NCBI RefSeq assembly: GCF_022827545.1
Contig: NZ_CP094669.1
Coordinates: forward strand, 137,001-201,000
DNA: 64,000 nt
Reading direction: 5' to 3'
Source: Hymenobacter tibetensis
Lineage (GTDB): Bacteria; Bacteroidota; Bacteroidia; Cytophagales; Hymenobacteraceae
Shown here in pieces: positions 1-8,204 of this stretch. The notes below the pieces were generated by a model that made no database searches, was not told the DNA's origin, and saw nothing but the letters and a program-made list of their open reading frames with translations. A program made the position numbers and the translations under genes. Numbering within the stretch: position 1 is the first letter of the stretch; each line of letters starts with the position of its first letter.

Positions 1-588
1 GCTCATGATGCTCACGTGCGAGAAACCGTTGCTGTCGAGCACGTCCCGAATCCAGCCAACGCGGCCGTCCATCATGTCGCTCGGCCCGATGATGTCGGCG
101 CCAGCGCGGGCCTGCGCCAACGCCATTTGCCCGAGAATTTCCAAGGAAGCATCGTTTAGTATCTCCCCCGAATCCACATCTACCACGCCATCGTGGCCGT
201 CAGAGGAGTAGGGGTCCATGGCTACGTCGGTCATAATGGCCACCTCCGGAAACTGCCGCTTGATGTCGGCCACGGTGCGCAGGTACAGCCCCTCGGGGTT
301 GGTTGATTCTTTGGCGAGCCGGTCTTTTAGCGCATCATTGATGGCTGGAAACGGCGCGAAACTTTTGATACCCAACTCCACGCAACGCCCGATTTCGTCG
401 ATAAGCCGGTCGGCAGTGAAGCGGTATACACCCGGCATCGAGTGAATTTCGAGGGCCTGGCTCTGACCTTCAATCAGGAAAACCGGGTAAATAAAGTCGT
501 GGGTCGTGAGGCGAGTTTCCTGTACCATGTCGCGGATAACCTGAGACTTGCGGTTACGACGCGGACGGTGTATAGGGACGTTGGGCAT
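1..588 (-). CDS. hemB: Delta-aminolevulinic acid dehydratase (porphobilinogen synthase), 3' part cut by window edge
   Basis: The enzyme condenses two 5-aminolevulinate molecules to porphobilinogen in cytosolic tetrapyrrole (haem) synthesis. The first 196 residues are visible. They start MPNVPIHRPRR and carry the family segments YPVFLIEG, MPGVYR and the run ending HVSIMS. The catalytic lysines lie beyond the window edge. Where zinc-dependent enzymes have three cysteines, this protein reads DVAMDPYSSDGHDG, with Ala and Asp in the metal-ligand positions, which is the pattern of magnesium-type enzymes. The start at 588 is supported by a -7 promoter element 40 bases upstream. The gene appears to stand alone. 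Confidence 0.95.
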   Translation of the reverse strand, partial: MPNVPIHRPRRNRKSQVIRDMVQETRLTTHDFIYPVFLIEGQSQALEIHSMPGVYRFTADRLIDEIGRCVELGIKSFAPFPAINDALKDRLAKESTNPEGLYLRTVADIKRQFPEVAIMTDVAMDPYSSDGHDGVVDVDSGEILNDASLEILGQMALAQARAGADIIGPSDMMDGRVGWIRDVLDSNGFSHVSIMS

Positions 589-627
589 GGTGGCGGTAGT
601 TGGTAAGACAGGATAGAACAGCTAACG

Positions 628-635
628 CAAAGGTA
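628..635 (-). promoter_or_regulatory. Probable -7 promoter element of hemB
   Basis: On the minus strand the sequence reads TACCTTTG, matching the Bacteroidota -7 consensus TAnnTTTG. It lies 40 bases upstream of the hemB start. I see no convincing TTTG -33 element, so the call rests on the -7 box and its position. Confidence 0.5.
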
Positions 636-661
636 AGGTTGCGGCCGAGGTAGTGGGTTTA

Positions 662-1216
662 CTACTTGATACCTCCGTAAGCAACCCCAGCCATAAGGAC
701 TCCTGCTGCAAGAATGATAGCGCCTACAGTAAAGCCTGAGCTTCCTCCGATTATTAGGCCAATGACAATTCCCAACAGAATCATAATCGATCCTGTCACA
801 AACAGAATTTCACCAATACTTATTTGCTCTTTCATTCCTAAAGTATTGAACGCAGGAAATCGTCGATAGCGGAAAGCGTCTTTTGACACCCTTTGAGCTT
901 TAGTATCATAAGATAGAAGACGACGAACTGGCTGTACAGCATCTTGGTATAGTTGAACCGGTTTTTTATGGTCGTGCTGAGCTGCTTTGCTTTGCCTGGA
1001 GGCAAGTTGATTGAATGGACTGGAAGAGGGTGCAGTATGCGGTACAGTCTTCGCGGCAGTATTTCTTGATACCACTAATCCGCTATGCTGCATCGTATCA
1101 ACCCGCGCTGCCAAACGCTGTGTCGGCCGGAACTGAAACACTGCCTTCTCACTGCGGCAGCTGGACAACAACAGCATTGGGAATAGAAATCGCCAGGGAA
1201 TGGATAAGGTGATCAT
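662..1216 (-). CDS. Small lipoprotein-like membrane protein, paralogue of the protein at 1894-2433
   Basis: The function is not recognised. The 184-residue product has an N-terminal signal ending in a lipobox-like LLSSC with Cys at position 20, then a KAVFQF motif, a basic and polar middle of about 100 residues, and two hydrophobic segments near residues 137-156 and 163-181. The hairpin of membrane helices contains GLIIGG. The gene at 1894-2433 has the same plan: Cys also at 20, a KASFSF motif after it, and a GLVIGG hairpin. The two are therefore diverged paralogues. A lipid anchor plus a C-terminal helical hairpin is unusual; one of the two may be the true membrane anchor. No partner domain points to a function. 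Confidence 0.7.
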   Translation of the reverse strand: MITLSIPWRFLFPMLLLSSCRSEKAVFQFRPTQRLAARVDTMQHSGLVVSRNTAAKTVPHTAPSSSPFNQLASRQSKAAQHDHKKPVQLYQDAVQPVRRLLSYDTKAQRVSKDAFRYRRFPAFNTLGMKEQISIGEILFVTGSIMILLGIVIGLIIGGSSGFTVGAIILAAGVLMAGVAYGGIK

Positions 1217-1406
1217 AATGGGGAGATAATAAGAGAGAAATCGGCTGTGAGACGACGAAGTAAAAGAGGAATAAAAGCTTAACAGTGAAGCTCAACACTA
1301 CGTAAGGGCGTAAATTTTTTTCTATACCCTCTTCTAGTTTGGCCGTAGAACCAAGCAGATTACCAGCACCTATTCCTACCCGTTTTTCAACAATTAGCTG
1401 AACGCC

Positions 1407-1727
1407 ATGAAAGACAATAAGAAAACCGAATCGTCGCCAAACAGTGCCGAACAAGGCAAGAAAGTATCTGGGATAAACGGCCAGCCATCAGGCCCGCACG
1501 AAGGCCCCGTAGCCGGCGATGCTACCAACACCCGCGGTGAAAACGTGCCCAGCCGGGAGGGACACGGCGGTGGTGCTAAGAAAGGCAAGTTCGATCCTGA
1601 AAAGCACAGCCCGCAAGGCTCCAACGCCGCCCCGTCGGATGACCGTGGCGCCGATAGCTCCGATAAAGAGTTCCGCAACAATCAACCAAACGACAGTACC
1701 TCGCAAACTGGCCGCCACACCAGCTAG
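1407..1727 (+). CDS. Hydrophilic, probably disordered 106-residue protein
   Basis: The product is rich in Gly, Asn, Ser, Lys and Asp, has no hydrophobic stretch, and begins MKDNKKTESS. No domain is recognised. The composition suggests an intrinsically disordered cytoplasmic protein, perhaps stress-related, but that is inference. Other frames across this stretch give hydrophobic or arginine-rich translations that look like shadows. The gene is followed 24 bases later by a 58-bp palindrome and converges with the lipoprotein gene at 1894-2433. It lies between the two paralogous lipoprotein genes. Confidence 0.6.
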   Translation: MKDNKKTESSPNSAEQGKKVSGINGQPSGPHEGPVAGDATNTRGENVPSREGHGGGAKKGKFDPEKHSPQGSNAAPSDDRGADSSDKEFRNNQPNDSTSQTGRHTS

Positions 1728-1750
1728 TACGCTAGGTAGTTAGTGTTACA

Positions 1751-1808
1751 GCAAGGGCCTCGGAGTGGCAGTTTGAACTAGTTCAAACTGCCACTCCGAG
1801 GCCCTTGC
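1751..1808. terminator. 58-bp perfect palindrome, probable bidirectional terminator
   Basis: The arms 1751-1779 and 1780-1808 are exact reverse complements with no loop, and the centre is GAACTAGTTC. It sits between the convergent genes ending at 1727 (+) and 1894 (-), where it can form the same hairpin in either transcript. There is no clear poly-T tract, so termination is inferred from position and stability. Confidence 0.7.
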
Positions 1809-1893
1809 TTGCGAGCTGGTCAGTGCAAATGGTGTCGGCACGGACGGGAAGCTGCCAGTGGCGTAACAGCCTAGTGGTTAGGGTGCTATCTGA

Positions 1894-2433
1894 CTACATA
1901 TTGAAGAACTCCTGGAAAACTTCCAGCCATGCGTGCTCCCCACCAAAGGCCAGCCCCAGAAAGTAGTAGCCGGCCAGTACGATAAGAGCTGCTACCCCAA
2001 AACCGGCCCATCCGCCAATCACGAGGCCCGTTGTTACGCCGCCCGCTAGTAGCAAAATGCCTAATACCAAGTGCCTGGTTCCGTGCTTTGTAGTCGCATG
2101 CGGGTGGCGCTGGGCTGGGTGGCGCGCTACTGCTGCGTGGCTGGCTGCCTCGGTGTGTTGTCCTGCGGGCACCCGGTATAGCGCCTTCGCTTGCGTAGCC
2201 CGTCGTTGGGTAGTGCGGGCCGGTTCAACAGGAGTGATGGTACGTGGGGCAGGCATCACTGCGGAGGCTAATACGGGTTCATAGGAACGGCCCGCCGGCA
2301 GCTGCGGCAAACGGTTAGGCTGGGGTGCTTGTGCGGAAGCGGGCTGGAAGGAAAAGCTGGCTTTATGAGTATAGCAGCCGGTTAGCAGTACTAGGGTAAG
2401 CAGTAGGCCAAAGCGTAAAGAAGTTAAAATCAT
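1894..2433 (-). CDS. Small lipoprotein-like membrane protein, paralogue of the protein at 662-1216
   Basis: The function is not recognised. The 179-residue product has a signal ending in LLTGC with Cys at 20, then KASFSF, a Pro/Ala/His-rich linker, and two hydrophobic segments near residues 122-142 and 147-165 containing GLVIGG, followed by a short amphipathic tail. Its start codon overlaps the stop codon of the glycosyltransferase gene at 2430-3509 in an ATGA arrangement, so the two are probably translationally coupled. Despite that link nothing in the sequence shows a role in polysaccharide synthesis. Confidence 0.75.
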   Translation of the reverse strand: MILTSLRFGLLLTLVLLTGCYTHKASFSFQPASAQAPQPNRLPQLPAGRSYEPVLASAVMPAPRTITPVEPARTTQRRATQAKALYRVPAGQHTEAASHAAVARHPAQRHPHATTKHGTRHLVLGILLLAGGVTTGLVIGGWAGFGVAALIVLAGYYFLGLAFGGEHAWLEVFQEFFNM

Positions 2434-3509
2434 ACAGTTATTCTCTCTTCTTCGCTCCGAACGGTAGTTGGTTTTACGGCCGCCGCCGATTCAATTATGC
2501 GTAAATAACGCTGTGATACCACTTCGGGTTGGTGCGCTAGCAGATGGGCTGGAGCGGCCTGGCGAAGCTCTAGCTCCAGCATGGGGTTGTGCAGAATCTC
2601 CCAGATGGTATCAGCCAGAGACTGGGCGTTTCCACGCTTGAACACTAGGCCGGCTTTGCCTGCCGCATCAGGCAAGCCGTCGCTGTCCGACACGATAGGC
2701 AGGCATCCACAGGCGATTCCTTCGAGCACCACATTGCCAAACGCCTCGCCAAACAACGATGGCACCAGCAAATACCGGTATCGGTTAAGCTCTCGGGCCA
2801 ACGTTTCGCCGTGCAGAAAACCAACAAACCGGACATGCGCGCTCAACCCCAGCCTGTCCACCAGCTGTTCCAAGTTGTCTCGTTCTGGCCCGTCACCGAT
2901 AATGGTTAGGGACGGCTTATCACCAAGGAATTGCCGTTCGTCTAGCATCCCCAGAAACAAATGAAACGCCTCAATAGCCAAGGCGGTGCCCTTCTGGGAA
3001 ACCAGGCGTCCTAGGAAAACGAAATCGTTTGTTTGCGGGATGTCAGAAAAAATCTTGAACTGGTCGGCCCGGTAAGGGTTACCGATGACGTGTGCAGCAG
3101 GCCAGCTCTGCTTGCGTACTGCCTCACTCACCGAAATGACCGACTTCGCTCGTTGCAGCCAGCCGCGCTTCAACCAGTTAACCCCTTCTTGCCAGTACAG
3201 TGCCGTGTTCAAGGAAATGACGGAGGGACAACCGTAGAATACGCCTGGCCAGGCCAGCCGCATACAGGGGTTGTTTTCGAACACAACCTCGGCCCAAGCA
3301 TGCTGCTGAAATAAGATTCGGGTATTTGGGTTTCGAACTACTGTGAAAGGGTAGTTTTTGTCTTTACTAGGCGCCGCGACGGTCCAGGTGAGTACCCGCA
3401 CCTCATGACCGGCCGCCGAAAAAGCTCTGGCATAAATTTCAGAGTTAACCTCAATCCCCCCAACATCTGGATGAAACTTGTGAGACAGGAGTAAGATTTT
3501 CAGAGACAT
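2430..3509 (-). CDS. GT4-family glycosyltransferase
   Basis: This is a GT-B fold, retaining glycosyltransferase of 359 residues. The N-terminal domain starts with MSLKILLLSHKFHPDVGGIE, the usual glycine loop of GT4 enzymes, and the C-terminal nucleotide-sugar domain contains FVFLGRLVSQKG and the E-x7-E-type motif in FGEAFGNVVLEG. It probably adds a sugar to the lipid-linked repeat unit of the exopolysaccharide on the cytoplasmic face. The donor and acceptor cannot be read from the sequence. It lies at the edge of the polysaccharide locus and is divergent from the gene at 3814. Confidence 0.92.
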   Translation of the reverse strand: MSLKILLLSHKFHPDVGGIEVNSEIYARAFSAAGHEVRVLTWTVAAPSKDKNYPFTVVRNPNTRILFQQHAWAEVVFENNPCMRLAWPGVFYGCPSVISLNTALYWQEGVNWLKRGWLQRAKSVISVSEAVRKQSWPAAHVIGNPYRADQFKIFSDIPQTNDFVFLGRLVSQKGTALAIEAFHLFLGMLDERQFLGDKPSLTIIGDGPERDNLEQLVDRLGLSAHVRFVGFLHGETLARELNRYRYLLVPSLFGEAFGNVVLEGIACGCLPIVSDSDGLPDAAGKAGLVFKRGNAQSLADTIWEILHNPMLELELRQAAPAHLLAHQPEVVSQRYLRIIESAAAVKPTTVRSEEERITV

Positions 3510-3813
3510 ACAACCAACTTGAAGGGAACCAGTGAACAGCTTGCTAACCCTTAACTACCTCACTTTAACAATTGCACACAGTTTAATTCGATGGCAATAA
3601 AGTGGTAAGTATAGCCAATGTCCGAATAATCATAAAGATTATTTGCTCCCTACAATAAACTGTTGGGCTTATGCAGGCGGAGTGTAATTTATGCGTAACA
3701 AACAGTACTTCTTGCTCTCAGATTACAAATTCTTCCATACTACAGGTGGAGAGAGTATCTTGCGGCCACCCTGAAGCCGCCTCTTTCTGCTTCAACTACC
3801 TCTACGTTTATTG
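3510..3813. other. Divergent intergenic region, about 300 bp
   Basis: This AT-rich stretch separates the minus-strand glycosyltransferase from the plus-strand gene at 3814 and should carry both promoters. I see no strict TAnnTTTG box; TACGTTTA at 3803-3810 is too close to the start to serve the gene at 3814. No coding potential is seen. Confidence 0.4.
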
Positions 3814-5487
3814 ATGATAAAAAGGGCAGAAGTAATTCGGTTTGGGGTGCTTTGCCAGGGGCCCCAACTAAGTGTATGGGAAAGCCAAGTACTGGAAGCT
3901 GTCCTGCTCCTTGGCCATACGTCGCTGGAAGTTTTGCTTCACACCGAGTTGCCAGCAGCAGAGGCAGCATCTACCACGAGGGCCAGCACTAGCCTTGCGT
4001 GGCGCTTCTACCGCAAGTGGCTTTATCGGCCCGTGGCCCTCCGGCGTGCTCCCGCCACTGCTGCCCGCAACACCCCACGTCTTGCTTGCACTACCCAGTC
4101 GTTGCGCGGTGAACTGGGCTTGGACGAGTCTACGAGGGCAGCAGTAAGCAAGTGCCAGCTCGACTTCATCGTAAGCTTTGTTGCGCAGCCAACCGGGCGT
4201 TTGTTTGCCGGGTTAGCTCAACTGGGGGTGTGGGGTTTTCAGTTTGGTTCGTGGCAGAACACGGCGGAAGTGCCCATTAGCTTTTGGGAGGTATATACGA
4301 GCCAGCTGACTAGCTATGCGGCATTGTATCGGATGACTGGTTCCGAAGAATGTGACGTGCTACAGGAGGGGGTTTTCCGAACGTTGCTGCACAGCCCTAC
4401 CCATAGCGCGGCAGCTATGTACAAGGAATGCGCAAACTGGCCGGCCGATATCTGCCGGGGGGTAATGCAGGGTGGTGAGCTGAAGCGCACAGGCCGTCAG
4501 CTGGCGCCTCCCATTGTGGATTTCCAACCCCCAGCAAACGCGGCCTTGCTGGCTTTTCTGGGGCGTTTGAGTGGCAGAAAGCTTCGGCAGCTCTACGAGA
4601 CGTACTTGCAGGCCGACCAATGGAACATGGGCGTGGTGAACCGGCCCATTCAGGATTTTCTGCGGCCCGATTCGCTCCGGGATGCCCACGTAGATGCACC
4701 TCCTCTTCCAGACCGCAACGTGTTCTACGCCGACAGCTTTGCCCGGCAGGAAGAAAACAAAACCGTAGTGTATTTCGAGTTCTACGACTACCGGGTCCGC
4801 AGAGGCAACATTTCCCGGCTTAGCTATCCGTGGCAGGCCGGCGAAGTACCCGCGCCCGTGCTGAGCTTTCCCCATCATCTTTCTTACCCCTTCCTGCACG
4901 GGCCTTATTGCATGCCGGAGGCCTGGGTCACCAACAGCATCCGCCTCTACGATCTGCGGGCGCCGGTAACAGACCACACGGCTGGCCAACTGCTGCTAGA
5001 AGCTCCCGCCGTGGATTCCACGCTGCTCGAATACCAAGGCCGTCACTGGCTGTTCTATGCCCGTATGGACCGGGACCCTATGCTGAACCTCTTCATTGCC
5101 TACGCCGATACGCTAGAAGGCCCCTGGCATGAGCATCCGCAAAATCCCGTCAAAACCACTATTCGGAGCGCGCGGCCGGGTGGCCCGTTTTTCGAGCACG
5201 CCGGCAAGCTCTACCGCCCCGCCCAAGACTGCGCGCAGGATTACGGCTACGGCATCACCATCAACCAGGTGCTGACCCTCACGCCAACAGAATACGCCGA
5301 GCAGGAGGTGGCCGCTCTGACCTCGCCGCACCCCGGCTATCCGGATGGGCTGCATACCATTGCGGCTGTTGACGAGGCATCAACTCTCATTGATTTCAAG
5401 CGCCGCCGTTTTATTCCGTTTGCTACCCTGCTAGCGCTCTGGATAACCGTATCTGGGGTTATCCCATTCAAACGCAAGCGGCGTTAA
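3814..5487 (+). CDS. Two-domain protein: formyltransferase-like N-terminus and GINT1_N-type beta-propeller C-terminus
   Basis: The 557-residue product begins with a segment like the start of formyltransferases (RFGVLCQGPQLSVWESQVLE). From about residue 295 it has repeated Trp/Tyr/Asp-rich strands (FYADSFARQ, YFEFYDY, HWLFYARMD, GPFFEHAGKLYRPAQD). These match my memory of the GINT1_N (glucosamine inositolphosphorylceramide transferase 1 N-terminal) family, whose fold resembles GH43 propellers. Residues 532-551 are hydrophobic, followed by a basic tail, a possible membrane anchor. A TTG three bases upstream could also start the frame; ATG at 3814 is preferred. It is the only plus-strand gene inside the polysaccharide locus. 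A role in modifying a glycan or glycolipid is inference. Confidence 0.65.
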   Translation: MIKRAEVIRFGVLCQGPQLSVWESQVLEAVLLLGHTSLEVLLHTELPAAEAASTTRASTSLAWRFYRKWLYRPVALRRAPATAARNTPRLACTTQSLRGELGLDESTRAAVSKCQLDFIVSFVAQPTGRLFAGLAQLGVWGFQFGSWQNTAEVPISFWEVYTSQLTSYAALYRMTGSEECDVLQEGVFRTLLHSPTHSAAAMYKECANWPADICRGVMQGGELKRTGRQLAPPIVDFQPPANAALLAFLGRLSGRKLRQLYETYLQADQWNMGVVNRPIQDFLRPDSLRDAHVDAPPLPDRNVFYADSFARQEENKTVVYFEFYDYRVRRGNISRLSYPWQAGEVPAPVLSFPHHLSYPFLHGPYCMPEAWVTNSIRLYDLRAPVTDHTAGQLLLEAPAVDSTLLEYQGRHWLFYARMDRDPMLNLFIAYADTLEGPWHEHPQNPVKTTIRSARPGGPFFEHAGKLYRPAQDCAQDYGYGITINQVLTLTPTEYAEQEVAALTSPHPGYPDGLHTIAAVDEASTLIDFKRRRFIPFATLLALWITVSGVIPFKRKRR

Positions 5488-5534
5488 GGACACCTCGCGC
5501 ACAAGCTAAGGTGGCGAAACCAAGTGGGTAGGGT

Positions 5535-6287
5535 CTAGTTTGCCTTTCTGCCCGTAATGACGTAGTGCTTGCAGAAAAGCTGTTTGAACGGATACATCTG
5601 CTTCTTTAGCGGTTCGGGCAGCCTCGTTTTCAGCCGTCGTAAGTACAAAAGCTGCAAGGGATAAATCAGTAAAGCAGCCGGCAAATAAACCAAGTCTTTC
5701 AGGTAGGAAGACGTGTACTCTATTCGCTCAATAACAATGTTGTTGGTGCGCAGCAGGCGGCATAGCTCTTGCACCGGAACGTTCTCCGTTAGCTCCTCCG
5801 TATCGTCGTAAATCGGTCTGAACAGCCGGTAGCCGCCAAAAACCAGATACGCCAATCGGTCGATGATGGTAGCAGAATTGTCGTTGGTGATAATGAACAC
5901 GCCACCTGGTTTCAGCCGTGCCGTGCAATTGCGGATGAACGACAACGTATTACTGAACATCATCACCCCGCTAATGGAGGTAATCAGATCAAACTTCTGA
6001 TGCTCAGGCAACGTGAAGTCCCTGGTCAGATCCATCTTCACAAACGAGATAGTAGGATGGATAACCGCCGGGGACATTAGGTCTGCGCCCGTCAGCGTGG
6101 CCGCCGGAAACAACTCGCGCACATAATTCAGAAAATCCAGCCTGCCACAAGGAAGATCGAGCACTTCAATGGCGGCATCTTTGGGAAAGGCGTTGACTGC
6201 CTCCGTCAGCACGGTATAATTGACGTCTTTCTGAGTCTCACCCCGCACAACAACAAAGTCGGCTGGAAGCGTGGTTCTTAAAGTCAT
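5535..6287 (-). CDS. Class I SAM-dependent methyltransferase
   Basis: The 250-residue product has a Rossmann methyltransferase core. Motif I is VLDLPCGRLDFL near residue 42, the acidic end of strand 2 is in LTGADL, and motif IV is FDLITSISGVMMF. The motif after it, LKPGGVFIITNDN, is typical of small-molecule or glycan methyltransferases. Its position in the locus suggests it methylates a sugar of the exopolysaccharide or its lipid-linked precursor, but the acceptor is unknown. It converges with the gene ending at 5487 and lies downstream of the WcaI-like gene. Confidence 0.88.
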   Translation of the reverse strand: MTLRTTLPADFVVVRGETQKDVNYTVLTEAVNAFPKDAAIEVLDLPCGRLDFLNYVRELFPAATLTGADLMSPAVIHPTISFVKMDLTRDFTLPEHQKFDLITSISGVMMFSNTLSFIRNCTARLKPGGVFIITNDNSATIIDRLAYLVFGGYRLFRPIYDDTEELTENVPVQELCRLLRTNNIVIERIEYTSSYLKDLVYLPAALLIYPLQLLYLRRLKTRLPEPLKKQMYPFKQLFCKHYVITGRKAN

Positions 6288-6356
6288 AGTCTACCGTCAA
6301 GATTCGTTGCAATGCACGTAGCCAGAGCCGTGCAGGTTGGATGTTCTACAAACTCC

Positions 6357-7601
6357 TTACGGGTTTATCACCGCCGTTTCGAAGCCCTTCATTACTTTCT
6401 CAATCGAAAGGTAGTTCTCGGCGTAGATGCGGGCATTGTGGGTGAGATGCAAGCTGTTCTCATCAATAGCCTTCCGAATGCCCTCATTCAAGGCCTGCTG
6501 GCTCTCTGCTTCCACCAGCAGCCCCATCTTGTGCTTGTCCAGCAAAGAGTACAGGCCAGAACCTGGGTTTGCCGTCACAACAGCCAGCCCCCCTACCGCC
6601 AGTATCGTGGTCAGTTTGGAGGGCATCACCAAGTCGCCCGCGTTGCCTTTCTGAATGACCAAGTGAATATCTGCCATATTCAAAAACTTGTTGAATTTCT
6701 CGAAGGGCTGCAAGGGCAGAAATACAACGTTCTTCAAGTGCAGGCTCTCGGCCATGCTTTGCAGCTTTTCCTTGTAGGGGCCCGAGCCACAAATTACAAA
6801 CTTGACAGCCGGCCTACTTTCAAAGCTTTTGGCAGCGTGCAAAATATATTCGAGGCCCTGTTTTTCCCCAATAGCTCCCGAATACAAAACAACGGTGTCG
6901 TTGGCGCTGAAACCAAACTCCTCTTTGAGCCCCGTCTTATTATCTATCGGGAAGAATAAAGAATTGTCTGTCCAGTTCGGAAACAGCAAGACTTTTTTCT
7001 GGGCCTTGGCTTCTATCTTCTTTATCATATCATCTGATATACTACTAATGTAATCAGCTTGATTGAAGATGAATTTTTCTATTTTAAAGAGAAAATCAAT
7101 TACTCCCTTAGAGCGAATCATATTCAGGTCCCTAGCCGCTTCTATTTGCAGGTCCTGTATATGATAAGCGAATTTCGCTTTCGATAGGGCTTTACAAGCG
7201 GCTCCTAGTAAGCCGAATTGGAAAGAAGGGGCAACGGTAATAACAACATCAAACTTTTTGGTTACGAGCAGCTGCATAAGCTTCAGGGATGCCGTTATAG
7301 AAAACGACATATCCAATAGCATGCGCTTTAAACCCGAAGGAACTGCCGGAACATACATTGGGCACCGATGTACGGTGATGCGGCCCCCAGCGCGTGGCGT
7401 AACCTCTTCCGTTTTGAAACTATATCTGCTTTTATAATAATCGCCCTGTACTTTCCACTGCGGATAATAAGGGTACGCCGTAATTACTTCACACGCGTAA
7501 TTGTTTTTAGCAAGCCATTCCATCATCTCCCCGCTGTACTTGCCAATGCCGGTTGGTTCAGGAGAAAAGTTATACCCAATAAGCAATATTCTTTTCTTCA
7601 T
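6357..7601 (-). CDS. wcaI: WcaI-like glycosyltransferase (GT4)
   Basis: The product of 414 residues starts KKRILLIGYNFSPEPTGIGKY, the hallmark of the WcaI group of colanic-acid glycosyltransferases. Its C-terminal domain has VVLYSGAIGEKQGLEYIL and a late acidic motif region (VMPSKLTTILAVGG) as in that group. It is likely to transfer a sugar to the growing undecaprenyl-linked repeat unit in the cytoplasm. The gene follows the WcaF-like acetyltransferase after about 40 bases, as these families often do in Bacteroidota capsule loci. Confidence 0.9.
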   Translation of the reverse strand: MKKRILLIGYNFSPEPTGIGKYSGEMMEWLAKNNYACEVITAYPYYPQWKVQGDYYKSRYSFKTEEVTPRAGGRITVHRCPMYVPAVPSGLKRMLLDMSFSITASLKLMQLLVTKKFDVVITVAPSFQFGLLGAACKALSKAKFAYHIQDLQIEAARDLNMIRSKGVIDFLFKIEKFIFNQADYISSISDDMIKKIEAKAQKKVLLFPNWTDNSLFFPIDNKTGLKEEFGFSANDTVVLYSGAIGEKQGLEYILHAAKSFESRPAVKFVICGSGPYKEKLQSMAESLHLKNVVFLPLQPFEKFNKFLNMADIHLVIQKGNAGDLVMPSKLTTILAVGGLAVVTANPGSGLYSLLDKHKMGLLVEAESQQALNEGIRKAIDENSLHLTHNARIYAENYLSIEKVMKGFETAVINP

Positions 7602-7642
7602 GCTGCTGGAAAAAGGTTCGGGTTTTGCCGTTTCAACTTCGC

Positions 7643-8194
7643 TTACTTCGTGATTTCACGCTTGCGAATATAGGTTGCTGGGTTGCCTGCATAAATGCCC
7701 CACGCCTCTAGGTTCTTGGTTGCCACTGAATGTACCGTCAGGATGGAATGCGAGCCGCAGACGATGCCAGGGCACACCACCGACTGTGCGCCAATCCAAA
7801 CGCCATCCTCCAGGTTGATTTTGCCTAGTTTGTAGGGAAAGCTGCTGACTTTATAGTCGTGGTTGCCCGTGAGCAGCATAGCGCCCTGCGAGAGCGTGAC
7901 GTTGCTGCCTATCACCACGTCCTCTAGGTTGTCAATCCAAACCGACTCGCCCACCCAGCAATTATCCCCAATGGTTAGGCGCCACGGGTTCTTGATTCTC
8001 ACTTTATTCTTGATAACCAATCCGGTGCCTACTCGCGCGCCAAAAAGCCGCAGAAGGGCGCTTTTCATCTTGTAAGGCCACGGAAAATAGCTGTCCAGTA
8101 TCAGGTAGTTAAAGAAAAACCAAATCAATACTTTGAGCTTCGGGCCTGCCACGTAGCCATCCGTATCGAATTTAGACAAATCTGTTTGCAACAT
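7643..8194 (-). CDS. wcaF: WcaF-like hexapeptide-repeat acetyltransferase
   Basis: The 183-residue product is a left-handed beta-helix acyltransferase. It has imperfect hexapeptide repeats (RLTIGDNCWVG, DVVIGSNVTLS, GVWIGAQSVV) and the catalytic-type His in LLTGNHDYK. It most likely O-acetylates a sugar of the exopolysaccharide using acetyl-CoA. The family name comes from colanic acid loci and does not prove the same sugar. It lies 10 bases downstream of the VanZ-like gene and just upstream of the WcaI-like gene, probably in one transcript. Confidence 0.9.
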   Translation of the reverse strand: MLQTDLSKFDTDGYVAGPKLKVLIWFFFNYLILDSYFPWPYKMKSALLRLFGARVGTGLVIKNKVRIKNPWRLTIGDNCWVGESVWIDNLEDVVIGSNVTLSQGAMLLTGNHDYKVSSFPYKLGKINLEDGVWIGAQSVVCPGIVCGSHSILTVHSVATKNLEAWGIYAGNPATYIRKREITK

Positions 8195-8204
8195 GTATTA
8201 GGTG

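Noticed and set aside
5..445. Two open plus-strand frames over the hemB region
   Set aside because: They are antisense to the clear hemB reading frame and give Ser/Arg-rich translations without motifs.
6312..6959. A 215-codon plus-strand open frame
   Set aside because: It is the antisense of the WcaI-like glycosyltransferase gene, which has family motifs throughout.
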